A stretch of DNA of 64,000 nt from Nitrosomonadales bacterium (GCA_016199835.1 JACQFX010000048.1:35544-99543), one strand, 5' to 3'; counted from the stretch's first letter, positions 12,399 to 23,755 are shown. Notes: a model not told the origin generated them from the sequence alone. A program made the numbers and translations.

Positions 12399-14162
12399 TT
12401 AATACACCCGCGCCTTGAGCGGGAAGCTATCCACGGTCAGCGGCTTCAGGCGCACCGGCTTGTAATCCAGATGATGCCCTTCCCGTGAATACAGCGAATG
12501 CTTCAGCCACTTGTCGTCATCGCGATTCGGAAAATCTTCGCGTGCATGGGCGCCACGGCTCTCCTCGCGCGCGTGAGCGGCATGCATGGTGGCCAGCGCT
12601 ACTTCGATCAGGTTGTCGAGTTCCAGTGCTTCCACGCGCGCGGTGTTGAACACACGGCTCTTGTCCTTGATGGCGGTGTGCTTCGCGCGCTCCGCCACTG
12701 CACGGATTTTCGTAACACCGTCCGCCAGCAGATCGGGGAAGCGGAACACGCCACAATGCATCTGCATCACGCGGCGCATGTCCGCACCGACCTCGGCTAC
12801 GCTCTCGCCCTTGTCCTGCGACTCCAGCCGCGCCAATCGCGCCAGCGCGCGATCCGCCGCATCGCGCGGCAATAGTTTCGGATGCGGGTGACGTTCCAGG
12901 TCTTCGATGATCTGCCGCGCGGCTTCGCGCCCGAACACCAGCAGATCGAGCAGCGAGTTGCAGCCCAGACGGTTCGCGCCATGCACCGACACGCAGGCGC
13001 ACTCGCCCACCGCATAGAAACCTTGCACGATCTCCTCCGGCCCGCCGTGATAAGGTGCAACTACCTGCGCGTGGTAATTCGTGGGGATGCCGCCCATCAT
13101 GTAATGCGCGGTGGGCACGATGGGAATGGGATCGTGTGCGGGATCGACATGCGCGAATTTGATGGCGATGTCGCGGATGCCGGGCAGGCGCTGCTTGATC
13201 ACGTCTTCGCCGATGTGATCAACTTTCAGCATGATGTGGTCGCCATGCGGCCCGCAGCCGCGCCCCTCCTTGATCTCGGTGGCGATGGCGCGCGACACCA
13301 CGTCGCGGCTGGCAAGGTCTTTTGCGGTCGGCGCATATTTCGGCATGAAGCGCTCGCCGTCCTTGTTCACCAGATAACCGCCCTCGCCGCGCACGCCTTC
13401 GGTGATCAGCACGCCCGCACCGTATACGCCAGTGGGATGGAACTGGTAGAACTCCATGTCCTGCAACGGGATGCCCGCGCGCGCCGCCATGCCCAGACCG
13501 TCGCCAGTATTGATGTAAGCGTTGGTGCTGGCCTGAAAGATACGTCCCGCGCCGCCCGTCGCAAACAAGGTTGCGCGCGCATGCAGCACCATCACTTCAC
13601 TGGTCTCGATCTCCATCGCCACCACGCCGAGCACGTCACCGTCCTGGTCGCGGATCAAGTCCAGCGCCATCCATTCCACGAAGAAATTGGTGTTGGCCTG
13701 CACGTTCTGCTGATACAGCGTATGCAGCAGCGCATGCCCGGTGCGGTCGGCGGCGGCGCAGGCGCGTTGCACCGTGTTCTTGCCATAGTCCTGCATGTGG
13801 CCGCCGAACGGGCGCTGATATATCTTGCCGTTGTCGAGACGGTCGAACGGCATGCCGTAATGCTCGAGTTCGTACACCACCTCGGGCGCAGCGCGGCACA
13901 TGAACTCGATGGCGTCCTGATCGCCCAGATAATCCGAGCCTTTCACCGTGTCGTACATATGCCAATGCCAACTGTCCGCCGTGACGTTGCCCAGCGACGC
14001 CGCGATGCCGCCCTGCGCCGCCACCGTATGCGAGCGCGTGGGAAACACCTTGGACAGCACGGCCACCTTGAGCCCGGCTTCGGACAAGGCCAGCGCCGCG
14101 CGCATCCCTGCGCCGCCCGCGCCCACCACCACTACGTCAAAGGTTCTTTTTACGACTGCCAT
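12399..14162 (-). CDS. sdhA: Succinate dehydrogenase flavoprotein subunit
   Basis: 587 residues. The dinucleotide-binding GAGGAGM is near residue 14, and the FAD-anchoring histidine is H45 in [10 protein letters not shown]. Active-site elements include HPTGVYGAG and [15 protein letters not shown] near the C-terminal third. It oxidises succinate to fumarate in complex II; the same family can run in reverse, but nothing here specifies a dedicated fumarate reductase. Confidence 0.96.
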   Translation of the reverse strand: MAVVKRTFDVVVVGAGGAGMRAALALSEAGLKVAVLSKVFPTRSHTVAAQGGIAASLGNVTADSWHWHMYDTVKGSDYLGDQDAIEFMCRAAPEVVYELEHYGMPFDRLDNGKIYQRPFGGHMQDYGKNTVQRACAAADRTGHALLHTLYQQNVQANTNFFVEWMALDLIRDQDGDVLGVVAMEIETSEVMVLHARATLFATGGAGRIFQASTNAYINTGDGLGMAARAGIPLQDMEFYQFHPTGVYGAGVLITEGVRGEGGYLVNKDGERFMPKYAPTAKDLASRDVVSRAIATEIKEGRGCGPHGDHIMLKVDHIGEDVIKQRLPGIRDIAIKFAHVDPAHDPIPIVPTAHYMMGGIPTNYHAQVVAPYHGGPEEIVQGFYAVGECACVSVHGANRLGCNSLLDLLVFGREAARQIIEDLERHPHPKLLPRDAADRALARLARLESQDKGESVAEVGADMRRVMQMHCGVFRFPDLLADGVTKIRAVAERAKHTAIKDKSRVFNTARVEALELDNLIEVALATMHAAHAREESRGAHAREDFPNRDDDKWLKHSLYSREGHHLDYKPVRLKPLTVDSFPLKARVY

Positions 14163-14222
14163 TGCTATTCCCTAAAAATAAACTTCGTTGCCATTCCCGC
14201 GAAAGCGGAATTGGCGATTCTT

Positions 14223-14570
14223 TCACATGCCCCACAAAATCTGCACCGACCATATCGCATACAGGATCAACGCCAGTATCACCAGCACATGGATCAGCAG
14301 CCTGATCCCGGCGGGTTTCACGTAGTCCATCACGATGTCGCGCATGCCGACCCAGGCATGGCTGAACAGCGCCAGCAACACCAGCAGCGTGAAAGAGCGC
14401 ATCACGTCGCTGGAGAACAGCAGCGTCCAGGTGTCGTAATCGAGATCGGGATGCAGCAGCAGCCAGCCCGCCATGAACAAGGCGTATAGCGCCATCATCA
14501 CCGCAGTGATGCGTTGCAGCAGCCAACTGCGCAAACCGTAATGCGCGCCGGTAACGATGCGATCTACCAT
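14223..14570 (-). CDS. sdhD: Succinate dehydrogenase membrane anchor subunit
   Basis: 115 residues from ATG 14570 (MVDRIVTGAHYGLRSWLLQR), chosen because it matches the family N-terminus and overlaps the sdhC stop by 7 nt. It has three hydrophobic segments. The haem-ligand-type histidine is in FSHAWVGMRDIVMDY, followed by the SdhD pattern YVKPAGIRLL. With SdhC it anchors SdhAB and binds quinone. Confidence 0.92.
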   Translation of the reverse strand: MVDRIVTGAHYGLRSWLLQRITAVMMALYALFMAGWLLLHPDLDYDTWTLLFSSDVMRSFTLLVLLALFSHAWVGMRDIVMDYVKPAGIRLLIHVLVILALILYAIWSVQILWGM

Positions 14571-14938
14571 AGCCGTACTCCCAGCAATGCCGCCAGCGTC
14601 AGGCTCACGATCATTACCCAGCGGCTGCTGGCGCGCGCCTGCGCCAGGCGGATGCCGCGATCCAGGTCGATGACCAGGTAGCGCAGCCCCGCGCAGAAAT
14701 GATGCAGGAAAGCCCACAGCATGAAAATAAAAAATAATTTACTGAGTGGATGCTGGAACATCCAGCGCAGCGAGGTGAAGGTCTCGATGGAGCGCAAGCT
14801 GTATTGCAGCGTCCATAGCAACAGCGGCAAGGCCAGGAACAGCAGCAAGCCGCTGACGCGGTGCAGAATGGAGACGAAGGCGGGCAGCGGCAACTTGATC
14901 AGGCGCAAGTCCAGATGTTTGGGGCGATTCTTGTTCAT
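14564..14938 (-). CDS. sdhC: Succinate dehydrogenase cytochrome b556 subunit
   Basis: About 124 residues from the ATG at 14938 (MNKNRPKHLDLRL); a TTG four codons upstream is also possible. Family signatures are the N-terminal P.H.DLRLIKLPLPA, SILHRVSG and the haem-ligand region FLHHFCAGLRYLVID, in three membrane helices. It is the first gene of the leftward sdhCDAB-sdhE-gltA-sucAB run and is divergent from mdh, so the 100-base gap at 14939-15041 should hold both promoters. Confidence 0.93.
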   Translation of the reverse strand: MNKNRPKHLDLRLIKLPLPAFVSILHRVSGLLLFLALPLLLWTLQYSLRSIETFTSLRWMFQHPLSKLFFIFMLWAFLHHFCAGLRYLVIDLDRGIRLAQARASSRWVMIVSLTLAALLGVRLW

Positions 14939-15041
14939 TGTTGTTTCCAAAAATTAACGCCGCAATCTTACACGCTTTGCGCGGCAACGGAATACTGGCA
15001 CAATCTCCCTACTTACAAAATTCATAACGAGGAGCGCAACA

Positions 15042-16028
15042 ATGAAAGCCCCCATCCGTGTTACCGTCACTGGTGCCGCAGGCCAGATCGGCTACGCCGC
15101 CATATTCCGCATCGCCAACGGTGACATGCTGGGCAGCGAACAGCCGGTTATCCTGCAATTGCTGGATCTGCCGCAGGCGCAGGAAGTGTTGCGCGGCGTG
15201 ATGATGGAATTGGAGGATTGCGCTTTTCCACTGTTGCACCAGATCGTCATCACCGACGACCCGAAAGTCGCGTTCAAGGATACCGAGATCGCCCTGCTGA
15301 TCGGTGCGCGTCCGCGCAGCAAGGGTATGGAACGCAAGGACTTGATCGAAGCCAACGGCGCGATCTTTTCCGCACAGGGCAAGCTGCTCAACGAACATGC
15401 GGCGCGCCACGTCAAGGTGCTGGTGGTGGGCAACCCCGCCAACACCAATGCGCTGATCGCGATGAAGAACGCCCCCGACCTCGACCCGCGCAACTTCACT
15501 TCCATGATGCGTCTCGACCACAACCGGGGCATCGCGCAGGTCGCGCAGACGTTATTCCAGCCCATCCACGACATCAAGAAGATGGTGGTCTGGGGCAACC
15601 ACTCCGGCACGCAATATCCCGACCTCGATCATGCCGAGATACGCGGCATCCCCGTGCGCGATCTGCTGCCGGATCAGGACTGGGTAGAGAACGTATTCAT
15701 CCCCACCGTGCAGAAGCGCGGCGCGGCGGTGATAGAAGCACGCGGCTTGTCCAGCGCGGCGAGCGCAGCCAATGCGGCTGTCGCACATATCCATGACTGG
15801 GTGCTGGGCTCGCACCACAACAACTGGGTGAGCATGGGCGTGCCGTCCGACGGCAGCTACGGCATACCCGAAGGCATCATCTACGGCTTCCCGGTGCGCT
15901 GCAAACAAGGCCAGTACCACATCGTGCAGGATCTCACGATCAGTGCGCTCGGACATGGACACATGCAGGACAGCTATCGTGAACTGCTGGAAGAACGCGA
16001 ACACGTCAAACATTTGCTGCACCCCTGA
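15042..16028 (+). CDS. mdh: Malate dehydrogenase
   Basis: 328 residues, preceded by GAGGAG. The NAD-binding motif [10 protein letters not shown] is near the start. [14 protein letters not shown] carries substrate-binding arginines, [11 protein letters not shown] follows, and the catalytic His sits in [13 protein letters not shown]. It belongs to the cytosolic-type malate dehydrogenase group common in proteobacteria. It interconverts malate and oxaloacetate and can serve either direction of the cycle. Confidence 0.96.
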   Translation: MKAPIRVTVTGAAGQIGYAAIFRIANGDMLGSEQPVILQLLDLPQAQEVLRGVMMELEDCAFPLLHQIVITDDPKVAFKDTEIALLIGARPRSKGMERKDLIEANGAIFSAQGKLLNEHAARHVKVLVVGNPANTNALIAMKNAPDLDPRNFTSMMRLDHNRGIAQVAQTLFQPIHDIKKMVVWGNHSGTQYPDLDHAEIRGIPVRDLLPDQDWVENVFIPTVQKRGAAVIEARGLSSAASAANAAVAHIHDWVLGSHHNNWVSMGVPSDGSYGIPEGIIYGFPVRCKQGQYHIVQDLTISALGHGHMQDSYRELLEEREHVKHLLHP

Positions 16029-16031
16029 AAA

Positions 16032-16092
16032 CCGCAGGATGAGCACAGGCCGCCGGGCCGGAACGCTACGACGGACTTCGCTCACCCTGCGG
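16032..16092. repeat. REP-like inverted repeat, family B
   Basis: Arms CCGCAGGATGAGC and GCTCACCCTGCGG flank a GC-rich centre just after the mdh stop. There is one mismatch between the arms. It could end mdh transcription or be an extragenic palindrome. It differs from the other repeat families in this window. Confidence 0.55.
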
Positions 16093-16126
16093 CGCCAGAG
16101 CTGACATAACAAGCACAGGAGGCGTT

Positions 16127-19072
16127 ATGCAGAATCAGGCAGAAAAGAGAATCACCACCTTTATCGCGGCAGGGTACGCACTCGTCATCGCGCTGGTGAT
16201 CGCGCTCGCGCTGCTGGCGATCTCGGGCATGCATGCCCTGCACTCGGCGACCCGGAATCTTTACGAGCACCCATTCAAGGTCAACACAGCCGCACTCGAA
16301 GCGACAAGCAAAATCACGTTGATACGTGACGATATGCTGCTGATAGGCTTGTCCGATGACCCGGAACAGATCGGAAAACTCTCCTCGGAAATCCTCCCTC
16401 TGGATGACGGCATCAGAGCACAGATGGCAATCATCAAGGAGAGCTTTCTCGGCGACATGCAACGGGTAGTGGAGAGCGAAAACCTGCTGAATGCATGGCA
16501 GGAACTGAGAAGCCGGGAAATTGATCTGGCCATGCACGCTCAGCACAACGAGGCCATACGTATCATGGAGGGCCCCGGTGCCGAGTTATTCTCCCGACTG
16601 AATAATGACCTGGGGTATATCACCGACTTCAGCCGTCAACGGGCAAACATTTTCGTTGCCGAATCGGAACATGATTCAGCAGCCCTAATCAGGCAGACAT
16701 GGTGGTTTCTTGCGGCCCTGATCACGACGATCAGCCTTGCCAGTTGGGCTGTGGTGCGTCGTGTTTTATGGTCGGTACGCAGCGGCGAGCAATTTGAAAG
16801 AAAACTGCAGGAGATCGAACATCAGGCCCGGAGCGCCGCCTACGCGCGCAGTCTGATCGAGGCCAGTCTGGATCCGCTGGTGACCATCAGTCCGGACGGC
16901 AAAATCACCGACGTCAATCAGGCGACCGAAACCGCCACAGGAAAACATCGTTCTGAACTGATAGGAACGGACTTCTCCGACTACTTCACCGAACCGGACA
17001 AGGCGCGCGCCGGGTATAGACAGGTATTCTCCCGTGGCTACGTCACCGATTACCCACTGGCCATACGCCATCAGGATGGGCACATCATGGATGTGCTCTA
17101 TAACGCCAGCATCTATCACAACGAAACAGGCGCGGTATCCGGTGTGTTCGCCGCCGCGCGCGACGTGACTGAATTAAAACAGTCCTCGCAGTATGCGCGC
17201 AGCCTGATCGAAGCCAGCCTGGATCCGCTGGTGACCATCAGCCAGGACGGCAAGATCACCGACGTCAACGAAGCGACGATCAAGGTGACCGGGAAACACC
17301 GCGAAGAACTGATCGGCACAGACTTTTCCGATTACTTCACCGAGCCGGACTTGGCACGCGTCGGCTATCAGGAAGTCTTTGCAAAGGGTTCAGTCACCGA
17401 CTATCCACTCACCATCCGGCACCGTAACGGACATCTTACCGATGTGCTGTACAACGCTTCCCTCTATCGGGATGTGCATGGCGACACGCTGGGCGTATTC
17501 GCCGCCGCGCGCGATGTAACTGAACGAAACAAGGCGGAACGGAAAGTAGCACTACTGAACTTGCAGAACAGGCTGATCCTGGATTCTGCGGGAGAAGGCA
17601 TTTATGGGATGGACATGAACGGGCGATGCACCTTCGTCAACCCGGCCGCGTCGAAATTGCTTGGTTTCGCGGTTGAAGAACTCATTGGTCAGAGCAGCCA
17701 TTCTTCGTTCCATCACACCAAGCAGGATGGCAGCCCTTACTTGCTGGCTGAATGTCCGACTCAGATCGCGCGAGAACAAGGCAGGATTTATCGTGGCAGC
17801 GACCTGTTCTGGCGCAAGGATGGCAGCAGCTTTCCGGTGGAACTCATCAGCACGCCTATCTTTGAGGCCGGGAAGATCACCGGGGCTGTGGTGGCGTTCA
17901 GCGACATCACCGAACGCAAGCGGGCCGAGAATGCAATAAAGGAAAAAGAAGAGCGTCTCACCTTGGCCACCGTCAAAAATGGCGTGGGCGTATGGGACTG
18001 GAATCTGGTCACTCAGGAGATGATCTGGGATGACTCGATGTATATGCTCTACCATATCCGCCGCGAAGATTTCATCGGCACCGAAGAGGCATGGCGTGCA
18101 TCCCTGCATCCGGATGACCTTACGCGTGGTGACCAGGAAGTGGCGGATGCGATCGCGGACAAAAAACCTTTCGAGACAGAGTTCCGCGTGATCTGGCCGA
18201 GCGGCGAGATTCGCTACATCAAGGCCGTGGCAAAAGTGTTCCGTGATGAACAGGGAAAGCCACTACGCATGCTGGGCATCAACATGGATGTCACCGAGCG
18301 CAGCAAGGCCGAGGAGGAGGTCAGGAAACTCAACCGCGACCTGGAGCAGCGCGTAGTCGAGCGCACGGCACAACTTGAAACCGCCAACAAGGAACTGGAG
18401 GCTTTCTCCTACTCGGTGTCGCATGACCTGCGCACGCCCCTGCGCGCCATCGACGGATTTTCGCGCATCGTCCTGGACGAGTATCAGAACAAGCTCGATG
18501 ATGAAGGCAAGCGGCTGCTCAACGTGGTGCGGGACAACACCAACCGCATGAGCCAGCTCATCGACGACATCCTGAAATTCTCCCGTACCGGGCGGGTGGA
18601 AATAAGTTATGCCGAAATCGATATGGAGAAGATGGCACACGAAGTCTTCGAAGAACTCCAGCCTGCCATTGCCGGAGAGCCACCGCAGCTGGAAATCGAA
18701 CACATTCCCCCGATCAGGGGCGACCAGGCTCTGCTGCATCAGGTGTTCATCAACTTGCTATCCAACGCTATCAAGTTCAGCCGAAACAGCACCCCGGCAA
18801 AGATAAAAGTGGGCGGCGCTATCGAAGGTGGCGAAGCCGTATATTATGTGCAGGACAATGGTGCCGGTTTCGATATGCGTTACCTTGACAAACTATTCGG
18901 CGTATTCCAGCGATTGCATAGCGTAGGCGAATTCGAGGGCACCGGCATCGGACTGGCCATCGTCAAGCGTATCATCACTCGCCACGATGGGCGCGTCTGG
19001 GCCGAAGGCAAGATCGGTGAAGGTGCCACGATTTACTTTGCGTTGCCAACCAAGGAGAAAAGGCATGAATGA
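16127..19072 (+). CDS. Membrane multi-PAS sensor histidine kinase
   Basis: 981 residues. Two transmembrane helices (about 13-33 and 190-210) flank a helical periplasmic sensor. PAS1 (about 239-350) and PAS2 (about 356-468) are near-identical tandem copies with a 117-residue period. PAS3 (about 480-600) and PAS4 (about 610-725) are unrelated to that duplication. A coiled coil leads to HisKA with the phospho-acceptor H766 in [13 protein letters not shown], then HATPase_c with the N box [10 protein letters not shown] and G boxes DNGAGFD and GTGIGLAIV. The kinase core resembles phytochrome/Rcp1-partner kinases. It overlaps the next gene by 8 nt and very likely phosphorylates that receiver. The signal is unknown. 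Confidence 0.93.
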   Translation: MQNQAEKRITTFIAAGYALVIALVIALALLAISGMHALHSATRNLYEHPFKVNTAALEATSKITLIRDDMLLIGLSDDPEQIGKLSSEILPLDDGIRAQMAIIKESFLGDMQRVVESENLLNAWQELRSREIDLAMHAQHNEAIRIMEGPGAELFSRLNNDLGYITDFSRQRANIFVAESEHDSAALIRQTWWFLAALITTISLASWAVVRRVLWSVRSGEQFERKLQEIEHQARSAAYARSLIEASLDPLVTISPDGKITDVNQATETATGKHRSELIGTDFSDYFTEPDKARAGYRQVFSRGYVTDYPLAIRHQDGHIMDVLYNASIYHNETGAVSGVFAAARDVTELKQSSQYARSLIEASLDPLVTISQDGKITDVNEATIKVTGKHREELIGTDFSDYFTEPDLARVGYQEVFAKGSVTDYPLTIRHRNGHLTDVLYNASLYRDVHGDTLGVFAAARDVTERNKAERKVALLNLQNRLILDSAGEGIYGMDMNGRCTFVNPAASKLLGFAVEELIGQSSHSSFHHTKQDGSPYLLAECPTQIAREQGRIYRGSDLFWRKDGSSFPVELISTPIFEAGKITGAVVAFSDITERKRAENAIKEKEERLTLATVKNGVGVWDWNLVTQEMIWDDSMYMLYHIRREDFIGTEEAWRASLHPDDLTRGDQEVADAIADKKPFETEFRVIWPSGEIRYIKAVAKVFRDEQGKPLRMLGINMDVTERSKAEEEVRKLNRDLEQRVVERTAQLETANKELEAFSYSVSHDLRTPLRAIDGFSRIVLDEYQNKLDDEGKRLLNVVRDNTNRMSQLIDDILKFSRTGRVEISYAEIDMEKMAHEVFEELQPAIAGEPPQLEIEHIPPIRGDQALLHQVFINLLSNAIKFSRNSTPAKIKVGGAIEGGEAVYYVQDNGAGFDMRYLDKLFGVFQRLHSVGEFEGTGIGLAIVKRIITRHDGRVWAEGKIGEGATIYFALPTKEKRHE

Positions 19073-19511
19073 CGCAGTGAAGGAAGTGGAAATATTGCTG
19101 GTGGAAGACAACCCCTCCGATGCCGAACTGTGCATCCGGGCGCTGAAACAGAGCAAGCTTGCCAACAAGCTGGTGTGGGTAAAGGATGGCGCGGAGGCAC
19201 TGGATTTCATCTTTGCCACAGGCGCATATACCGGACGTACGGGAATGCACGTTCCCAAGGTCATCCTGCTGGATCTGCACCTGCCCAAGGTAAATGGCAT
19301 GGAGGTATTGCGTCGCGTCAAGAGCGATGAACGCACGCGTACCATTCCCATCGTGGTGCTGACTTCTTCCAAGGAGGATCGCGACGTGGCAGAAAGCTAT
19401 CAGCTTGGCGTCAACAGCTATATCAGCAAACCGGTGGAATTTGATGCGTTCGCCAGGACCGTGTCCGAATTGGGACTGTACTGGCTACTGGTCAATCGCC
19501 CTCCCGTTTAA
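19065..19511 (+). CDS. Single-domain response regulator, Rcp1/CheY-like
   Basis: 148 residues from ATG 19065, which overlaps the kinase stop. It is a stand-alone receiver with acidic pocket [10 protein letters not shown], phosphorylatable D70 in [13 protein letters not shown] switch VLTSS and conserved lysine K122 in SKPVEF. It has no output domain, so it probably relays phosphate or binds a partner such as the downstream REC proteins. The sequence resembles Rcp1-type receivers that pair with PAS/GAF histidine kinases. Confidence 0.92.
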   Translation: MNDAVKEVEILLVEDNPSDAELCIRALKQSKLANKLVWVKDGAEALDFIFATGAYTGRTGMHVPKVILLDLHLPKVNGMEVLRRVKSDERTRTIPIVVLTSSKEDRDVAESYQLGVNSYISKPVEFDAFARTVSELGLYWLLVNRPPV

Positions 19512-19523
19512 AGTGAGCCGCCC

Positions 19524-20897
19524 GTGACCGAGCTGCGACTATTGCTGCTGGAAGACAACCCCAACGATGCGGAGCTGCTGGAATACAAGCTGCGCACCGC
19601 CGGATTGTCGTTTGTCGCGCAGCGTGTCGATACCGAACCCGCCTTCAAGCAGGCGCTGGCCGACTTCAAACCTGACCTCATCCTATCCGACTACAACTTG
19701 CCGACCTATAGCGGCAGCGCCGCGCTCGGATACATACAGCAGAACTATCCCGATCTTCCCATCATCATGGTCACGGGCGCCATCGGCGAAGAAAAGGCCA
19801 TCGAATTATTGCAGGCTGGAGCCAAGGATTACCTCCTGAAAGATCGGTTGACGCGACTCCCCGCCGCCATCCAGCGCGTGCTTCGCGAGCGGGAAGAGAT
19901 CATGGCACGACGAGAATCCGATAAGAGGTTGCGCGAAGCCGAAAACAAATTCCACACCTTATTCGAGACAGCAAATGATGGGATCCTGCTTCAGGATGCG
20001 ACCTGTTTCGTGGACTGCAATCAGCAAGCGGCGTGCATGTATGGGGTAGCCAAAGAAAAAATCATCGGCCACTCCCCCGTCGAATTTTCTCCTGAACGAC
20101 AAGCTGACGGAAAACTATCCGCCGACGTGTCGACTGAAAAAATTCAGGCTGCCATGGCAGGCGTATCGCAGCATTTTGAATGGCGCGCGCTGCGTGCCGA
20201 TGGCCAGCCGTTCGATGTCGACATCAGCCTGAACCGGATCGAATTCGGCGGTGCCGTCTATCTGCAAACCATCATGCGCGACATCACCGAACGCAAGCTG
20301 GCCGAAGAACAGATTCGCAACTTTGCCTTCTATGACTCCTTGACCCAGCTCCCCAACCGTCGCCTGCTGAACGACCGCTTGCAACAAACGATGCTGGTCA
20401 GTAAGCGCAACAACCATTACGGCGCGTTGATGTTTCTGGATCTGGACAACTTCAAACCGCTCAATGACGCGCACGGGCATGACGCAGGCGATCTGCTGTT
20501 GATCGAAGTGGCGCGGCGCATCACTTCATGTGTGCGCGAAGTGGATACTGTCGCCCGTTTCGGCGGCGACGAGTTTGTGGTCATGCTCAGCGATCTGCAT
20601 ATCGACAAAACAGCATCACTGACGAAAACCAGCACCATCGCCGAGAAGATACGCAGCAGCCTGTCAGAGCCTTATGTATTGACGCTCCAGAAAGACAATG
20701 AAGAAAAAACAGTCGTTCATCGTTGCACTTCGAGTATCGGTGTCGCGCTGTTCATCAACCACGAAGCCAGCCCGGAGGAACTCATCAAGCGGGCAGATAG
20801 GGCGATGTATCAGGCCAAGAATGGCGGACGCAATGCGATCCACTTCTTCGATTCAGCGACGGGGACATCACAAGCGACACGGCGGGCCCATGGCTGA
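19524..20897 (+). CDS. Response regulator diguanylate cyclase (REC-PAS-GGDEF)
   Basis: 457 residues starting at a GTG 12 nt after the previous stop. The receiver (1-120) has acceptor D56 in ILSDYNLP, a PAS domain spans about 135-258, and the GGDEF domain about 265-445 has its signature at 347-351 and an RxxD product-inhibition site at 338-341. It should synthesise c-di-GMP when phosphorylated. It overlaps the next gene by 8 nt, which encodes a c-di-GMP-type phosphodiesterase, so synthesis and breakdown are co-expressed. Confidence 0.93.
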   Translation: MTELRLLLLEDNPNDAELLEYKLRTAGLSFVAQRVDTEPAFKQALADFKPDLILSDYNLPTYSGSAALGYIQQNYPDLPIIMVTGAIGEEKAIELLQAGAKDYLLKDRLTRLPAAIQRVLREREEIMARRESDKRLREAENKFHTLFETANDGILLQDATCFVDCNQQAACMYGVAKEKIIGHSPVEFSPERQADGKLSADVSTEKIQAAMAGVSQHFEWRALRADGQPFDVDISLNRIEFGGAVYLQTIMRDITERKLAEEQIRNFAFYDSLTQLPNRRLLNDRLQQTMLVSKRNNHYGALMFLDLDNFKPLNDAHGHDAGDLLLIEVARRITSCVREVDTVARFGGDEFVVMLSDLHIDKTASLTKTSTIAEKIRSSLSEPYVLTLQKDNEEKTVVHRCTSSIGVALFINHEASPEELIKRADRAMYQAKNGGRNAIHFFDSATGTSQATRRAHG

Positions 20898-22827
20898 TCC
20901 TTTGCGCATCCTCATGCTGGAGGACACGGCCAGCGATGCAGAACTCATCGAGCATGAGTTGCGCAAGGCAGGCATCGCTTTTACCGCAAAACGTGTGGAA
21001 AGGCGGGAAACATTCATCCGGGCACTTGAGGAATTCCATCCGGACATCATCCTCTCCGACTTCCATCTGCCCGATTTCGATGGCATGAGCGCGCTGCAAA
21101 TGGTGCAGCGCGACTATCCGGAAGTGCCGATGCTCATAGTTACCGGTGCGCTTCCCGACATCGAGGCAGTAGAATTGATCCATGCGGGCGCCAAGGATTA
21201 TGTGCTGAAAGACCGGCTGGCACGGCTGGCGCCTGCCGTGCAACGGGCACTATCGGTGGAACAAAGTGTACGCGCACAAAAAGCGGCGGAGCAGGCGTTG
21301 CGCGAAAGCGAAGAACTGTTCCACAGCATCAGCTCCTCCGCGCAGGATGCCATCATCACGATAGATAACGATGAATGCATATCCTTCTGGAACCCGGCAG
21401 CAGAAAAAATTTTTGGTTACTCGGCGGCAGAAGTGCTCGGCAAGGCGCTGCACCCCTTGCTGGCGCCGCCAGCTTTCCAAGGCAAATCCCGGCAGGGCTT
21501 TGCCCATTTCCGGGAATTCGGCACCGGCCCGGTGATCGGCAAGACGCTGGAACTCCTGGCGCTACGACGCAACGGCTCCGAGTTTCCGATCGAGCTATCG
21601 CTCTCCGCATTGAAACTCCATGGCCACTGGCACGGTCTGGGCATCGTGCGCGACATCACCGAACGCAAACAGACAGAAGATTCGTTGCGCCGACTCAACC
21701 GTACACTCAGGACGCTCAGTGCCGGAAACCATGCGCTGGTGCATGGCGACAACGAGAAAACATTATTGGAGGCCATGTGCCACGCCGTTATCGAAGGCGG
21801 CTATGTGATGGCCTGGGTCGGCTACGCCATGCAGGACAAAGATAAAAGCATCATGCCGATGGCTATAGCCGGCAAGGGCAGCGGCTATGTCGATGCGCTG
21901 CATATAACCTGGGATGACCAGCCGCTCGGACGCGGACCGACAGGGATTGCAGTGCGCACCGGCCTGACGCAGATCGCCAATGACATCCAGCACGATGCGC
22001 GCATGAGCCCCTGGTGCGATGCAGCGGAAAAATATGGCTATGCTTCGAACATAGCCCTGCCTTTAAAGGAAGGCGGCGCCATCCTCGGAGCATTGACGAT
22101 CTATGCGGCGGAACCGGATGCTTTCGGCCCCGACCAGGTAGCGCTGCTGGAAGAGATGGCAAGCGATCTGGCGTTCGGCATCGTGAGCCTGCGCACCCGC
22201 AGCGAACGCGATGCAGCGATCAGGGAAAGCCAGCGTTATGCAGAGCGGCTGCGCGCCGGCATGGAAGATACCTTGCTGGCGATCTCCGCCACGGTGGAGA
22301 TGCGCGACCCCTATACCGCCGGCCACCAGCGCCGCGTGGCGCATCTGGCAGTAGCCATCGCGCGCGCGATGGGGCTGCCTGAGGAACAAGTCCACGGCAT
22401 CTTCCTGTCCGCCATCGTGCATGATCTGGGCAAGATCCATGTCCCGGCGGAAATACTGAGCAAGCCCGGACGCCTGAACGACATAGAATACAGCCTGATC
22501 AAGATGCATCCGCAGAACGGCTACGATATCCTGAAAGGAATCAGCTTCCCGTGGCCCATTGCACAATCCGTATTGCAGCATCATGAGCGGCTCGACGGAT
22601 CGGGCTATCCGCAAGGATTAAAAGGCGATGCCATCCTGATCGAAGCGCGCATCCTTGCCGTGGCTGACATAGTGGAGGCGATGTCCTCGCACCGCCCTTA
22701 CCGCCCCGGACTGGGAATGGATGCCGCGCTGGAAGAGATCGCCAAGGGACGCGATGTACAGTATGCCCCCGACGTGGTGGATGCCTGTATCAGGCTGTTC
22801 AAGGAAAATAACTACCTGCTGCCATAG
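20890..22827 (+). CDS. Response regulator phosphodiesterase (REC-PAS-GAF-HD-GYP)
   Basis: 645 residues from ATG 20890 (MADPLRILMLEDTASD), chosen because it aligns with receiver starts and overlaps the upstream stop. The receiver has D57 in ILSDFHLP, PAS spans about 140-260 and GAF about 275-435. HD-GYP spans about 450-645 with H511-D512 in VHDLGKIHVP and a complete HHERLDGSGYP motif. HD-GYP enzymes hydrolyse c-di-GMP. It ends the four-gene signalling operon that begins with the multi-PAS kinase. Confidence 0.93.
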   Translation: MADPLRILMLEDTASDAELIEHELRKAGIAFTAKRVERRETFIRALEEFHPDIILSDFHLPDFDGMSALQMVQRDYPEVPMLIVTGALPDIEAVELIHAGAKDYVLKDRLARLAPAVQRALSVEQSVRAQKAAEQALRESEELFHSISSSAQDAIITIDNDECISFWNPAAEKIFGYSAAEVLGKALHPLLAPPAFQGKSRQGFAHFREFGTGPVIGKTLELLALRRNGSEFPIELSLSALKLHGHWHGLGIVRDITERKQTEDSLRRLNRTLRTLSAGNHALVHGDNEKTLLEAMCHAVIEGGYVMAWVGYAMQDKDKSIMPMAIAGKGSGYVDALHITWDDQPLGRGPTGIAVRTGLTQIANDIQHDARMSPWCDAAEKYGYASNIALPLKEGGAILGALTIYAAEPDAFGPDQVALLEEMASDLAFGIVSLRTRSERDAAIRESQRYAERLRAGMEDTLLAISATVEMRDPYTAGHQRRVAHLAVAIARAMGLPEEQVHGIFLSAIVHDLGKIHVPAEILSKPGRLNDIEYSLIKMHPQNGYDILKGISFPWPIAQSVLQHHERLDGSGYPQGLKGDAILIEARILAVADIVEAMSSHRPYRPGLGMDAALEEIAKGRDVQYAPDVVDACIRLFKENNYLLP

Positions 22828-22855
22828 AGCTCGAAGTCTGGACAGCTCCAACCGC

Positions 22856-23755
22856 TCAATGCAGGCTCGAACTCCCGCTCAAGGGTATCTCGGCGGCGAA
22901 TACCAGTTCGGCATCCACCTTGTCGAACGCATAGTAATGGTTGCAGAACTCGCAGTGTACTTCCACCACGCCCTGCTCCTCCAGCACCGCATGCACCTCG
23001 TCCAGCCCTATCATCTTGAGCATGCGCACTACTTTCTCGCGCGAACAGGAGCAGTTGAAAACCACTCGCTGCGCATCGAACAGGCGCACGTCTTCCTCGT
23101 GGAATAGCCGCCGGATCAGCACTTCCGCAGGCAAGCCAAGCAACTCCTCGCGCTGCAAGGTGTCGGCCAGCATTCCCGCACGCAGCCACATATCCGCGTC
23201 TTCATCCTGCGTCTCGATGGCTGATCCGCCTTCCTGCGGCAGCTTCTGCAACAACAGCCCCGCCGCACCCTGCGCATCCGCCGCCAGCCACAGCCGCGTG
23301 TCCAGTTGCTCCGAGCGCTGCATGTAATTCTGCAACACCTCCGCCACGCTATCGCCGTCCAGCGCCACGATGCCCTGATAAGTCTGCCCGCCGTCGCGCG
23401 GATCGAGCGTAATGACAAAACGCCCGTCGCCCACCATCTGCGCGAAACCACCCTGCGGCAACTCGCCCTGCCACTTGGCGGTAGCGCGCACGTTCAGCTC
23501 GCCGTCGCACTCCACCACCAGCAGCGACACCGGCCCCCTGCCCTGTATCTGCAAAATCAGCGAGCCTTGCAGCTTCAACGTGGCCGCCAGCAACACCGCC
23601 GCCGCCATGAGTTCACCCATCACATCGCGCAATGGCGCAGGATAGTCATGCCGCTCCAGCACTGCGCGCCAGGCGGAATCAAGATGCACCAGCTCGCCGC
23701 GCACATGGGATTGGTCGAACAGGAAACGTTGCAGGGAATCGGGATGGGGTTTCAT
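22856..23755 (-). CDS. hslO: Redox-regulated chaperone Hsp33
   Basis: 299 residues from ATG 23755 (MKPHPDSLQRFLFD); an in-frame upstream extension to 23803 is not family-like. The zinc-binding redox switch is visible as NCSCS and HCEFC near the C-terminus. Oxidation of these cysteines activates Hsp33 to hold unfolded proteins. It is convergent with the preceding HD-GYP gene (28-base gap). Confidence 0.94.
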   Translation of the reverse strand: MKPHPDSLQRFLFDQSHVRGELVHLDSAWRAVLERHDYPAPLRDVMGELMAAAVLLAATLKLQGSLILQIQGRGPVSLLVVECDGELNVRATAKWQGELPQGGFAQMVGDGRFVITLDPRDGGQTYQGIVALDGDSVAEVLQNYMQRSEQLDTRLWLAADAQGAAGLLLQKLPQEGGSAIETQDEDADMWLRAGMLADTLQREELLGLPAEVLIRRLFHEEDVRLFDAQRVVFNCSCSREKVVRMLKMIGLDEVHAVLEEQGVVEVHCEFCNHYYAFDKVDAELVFAAEIPLSGSSSLH

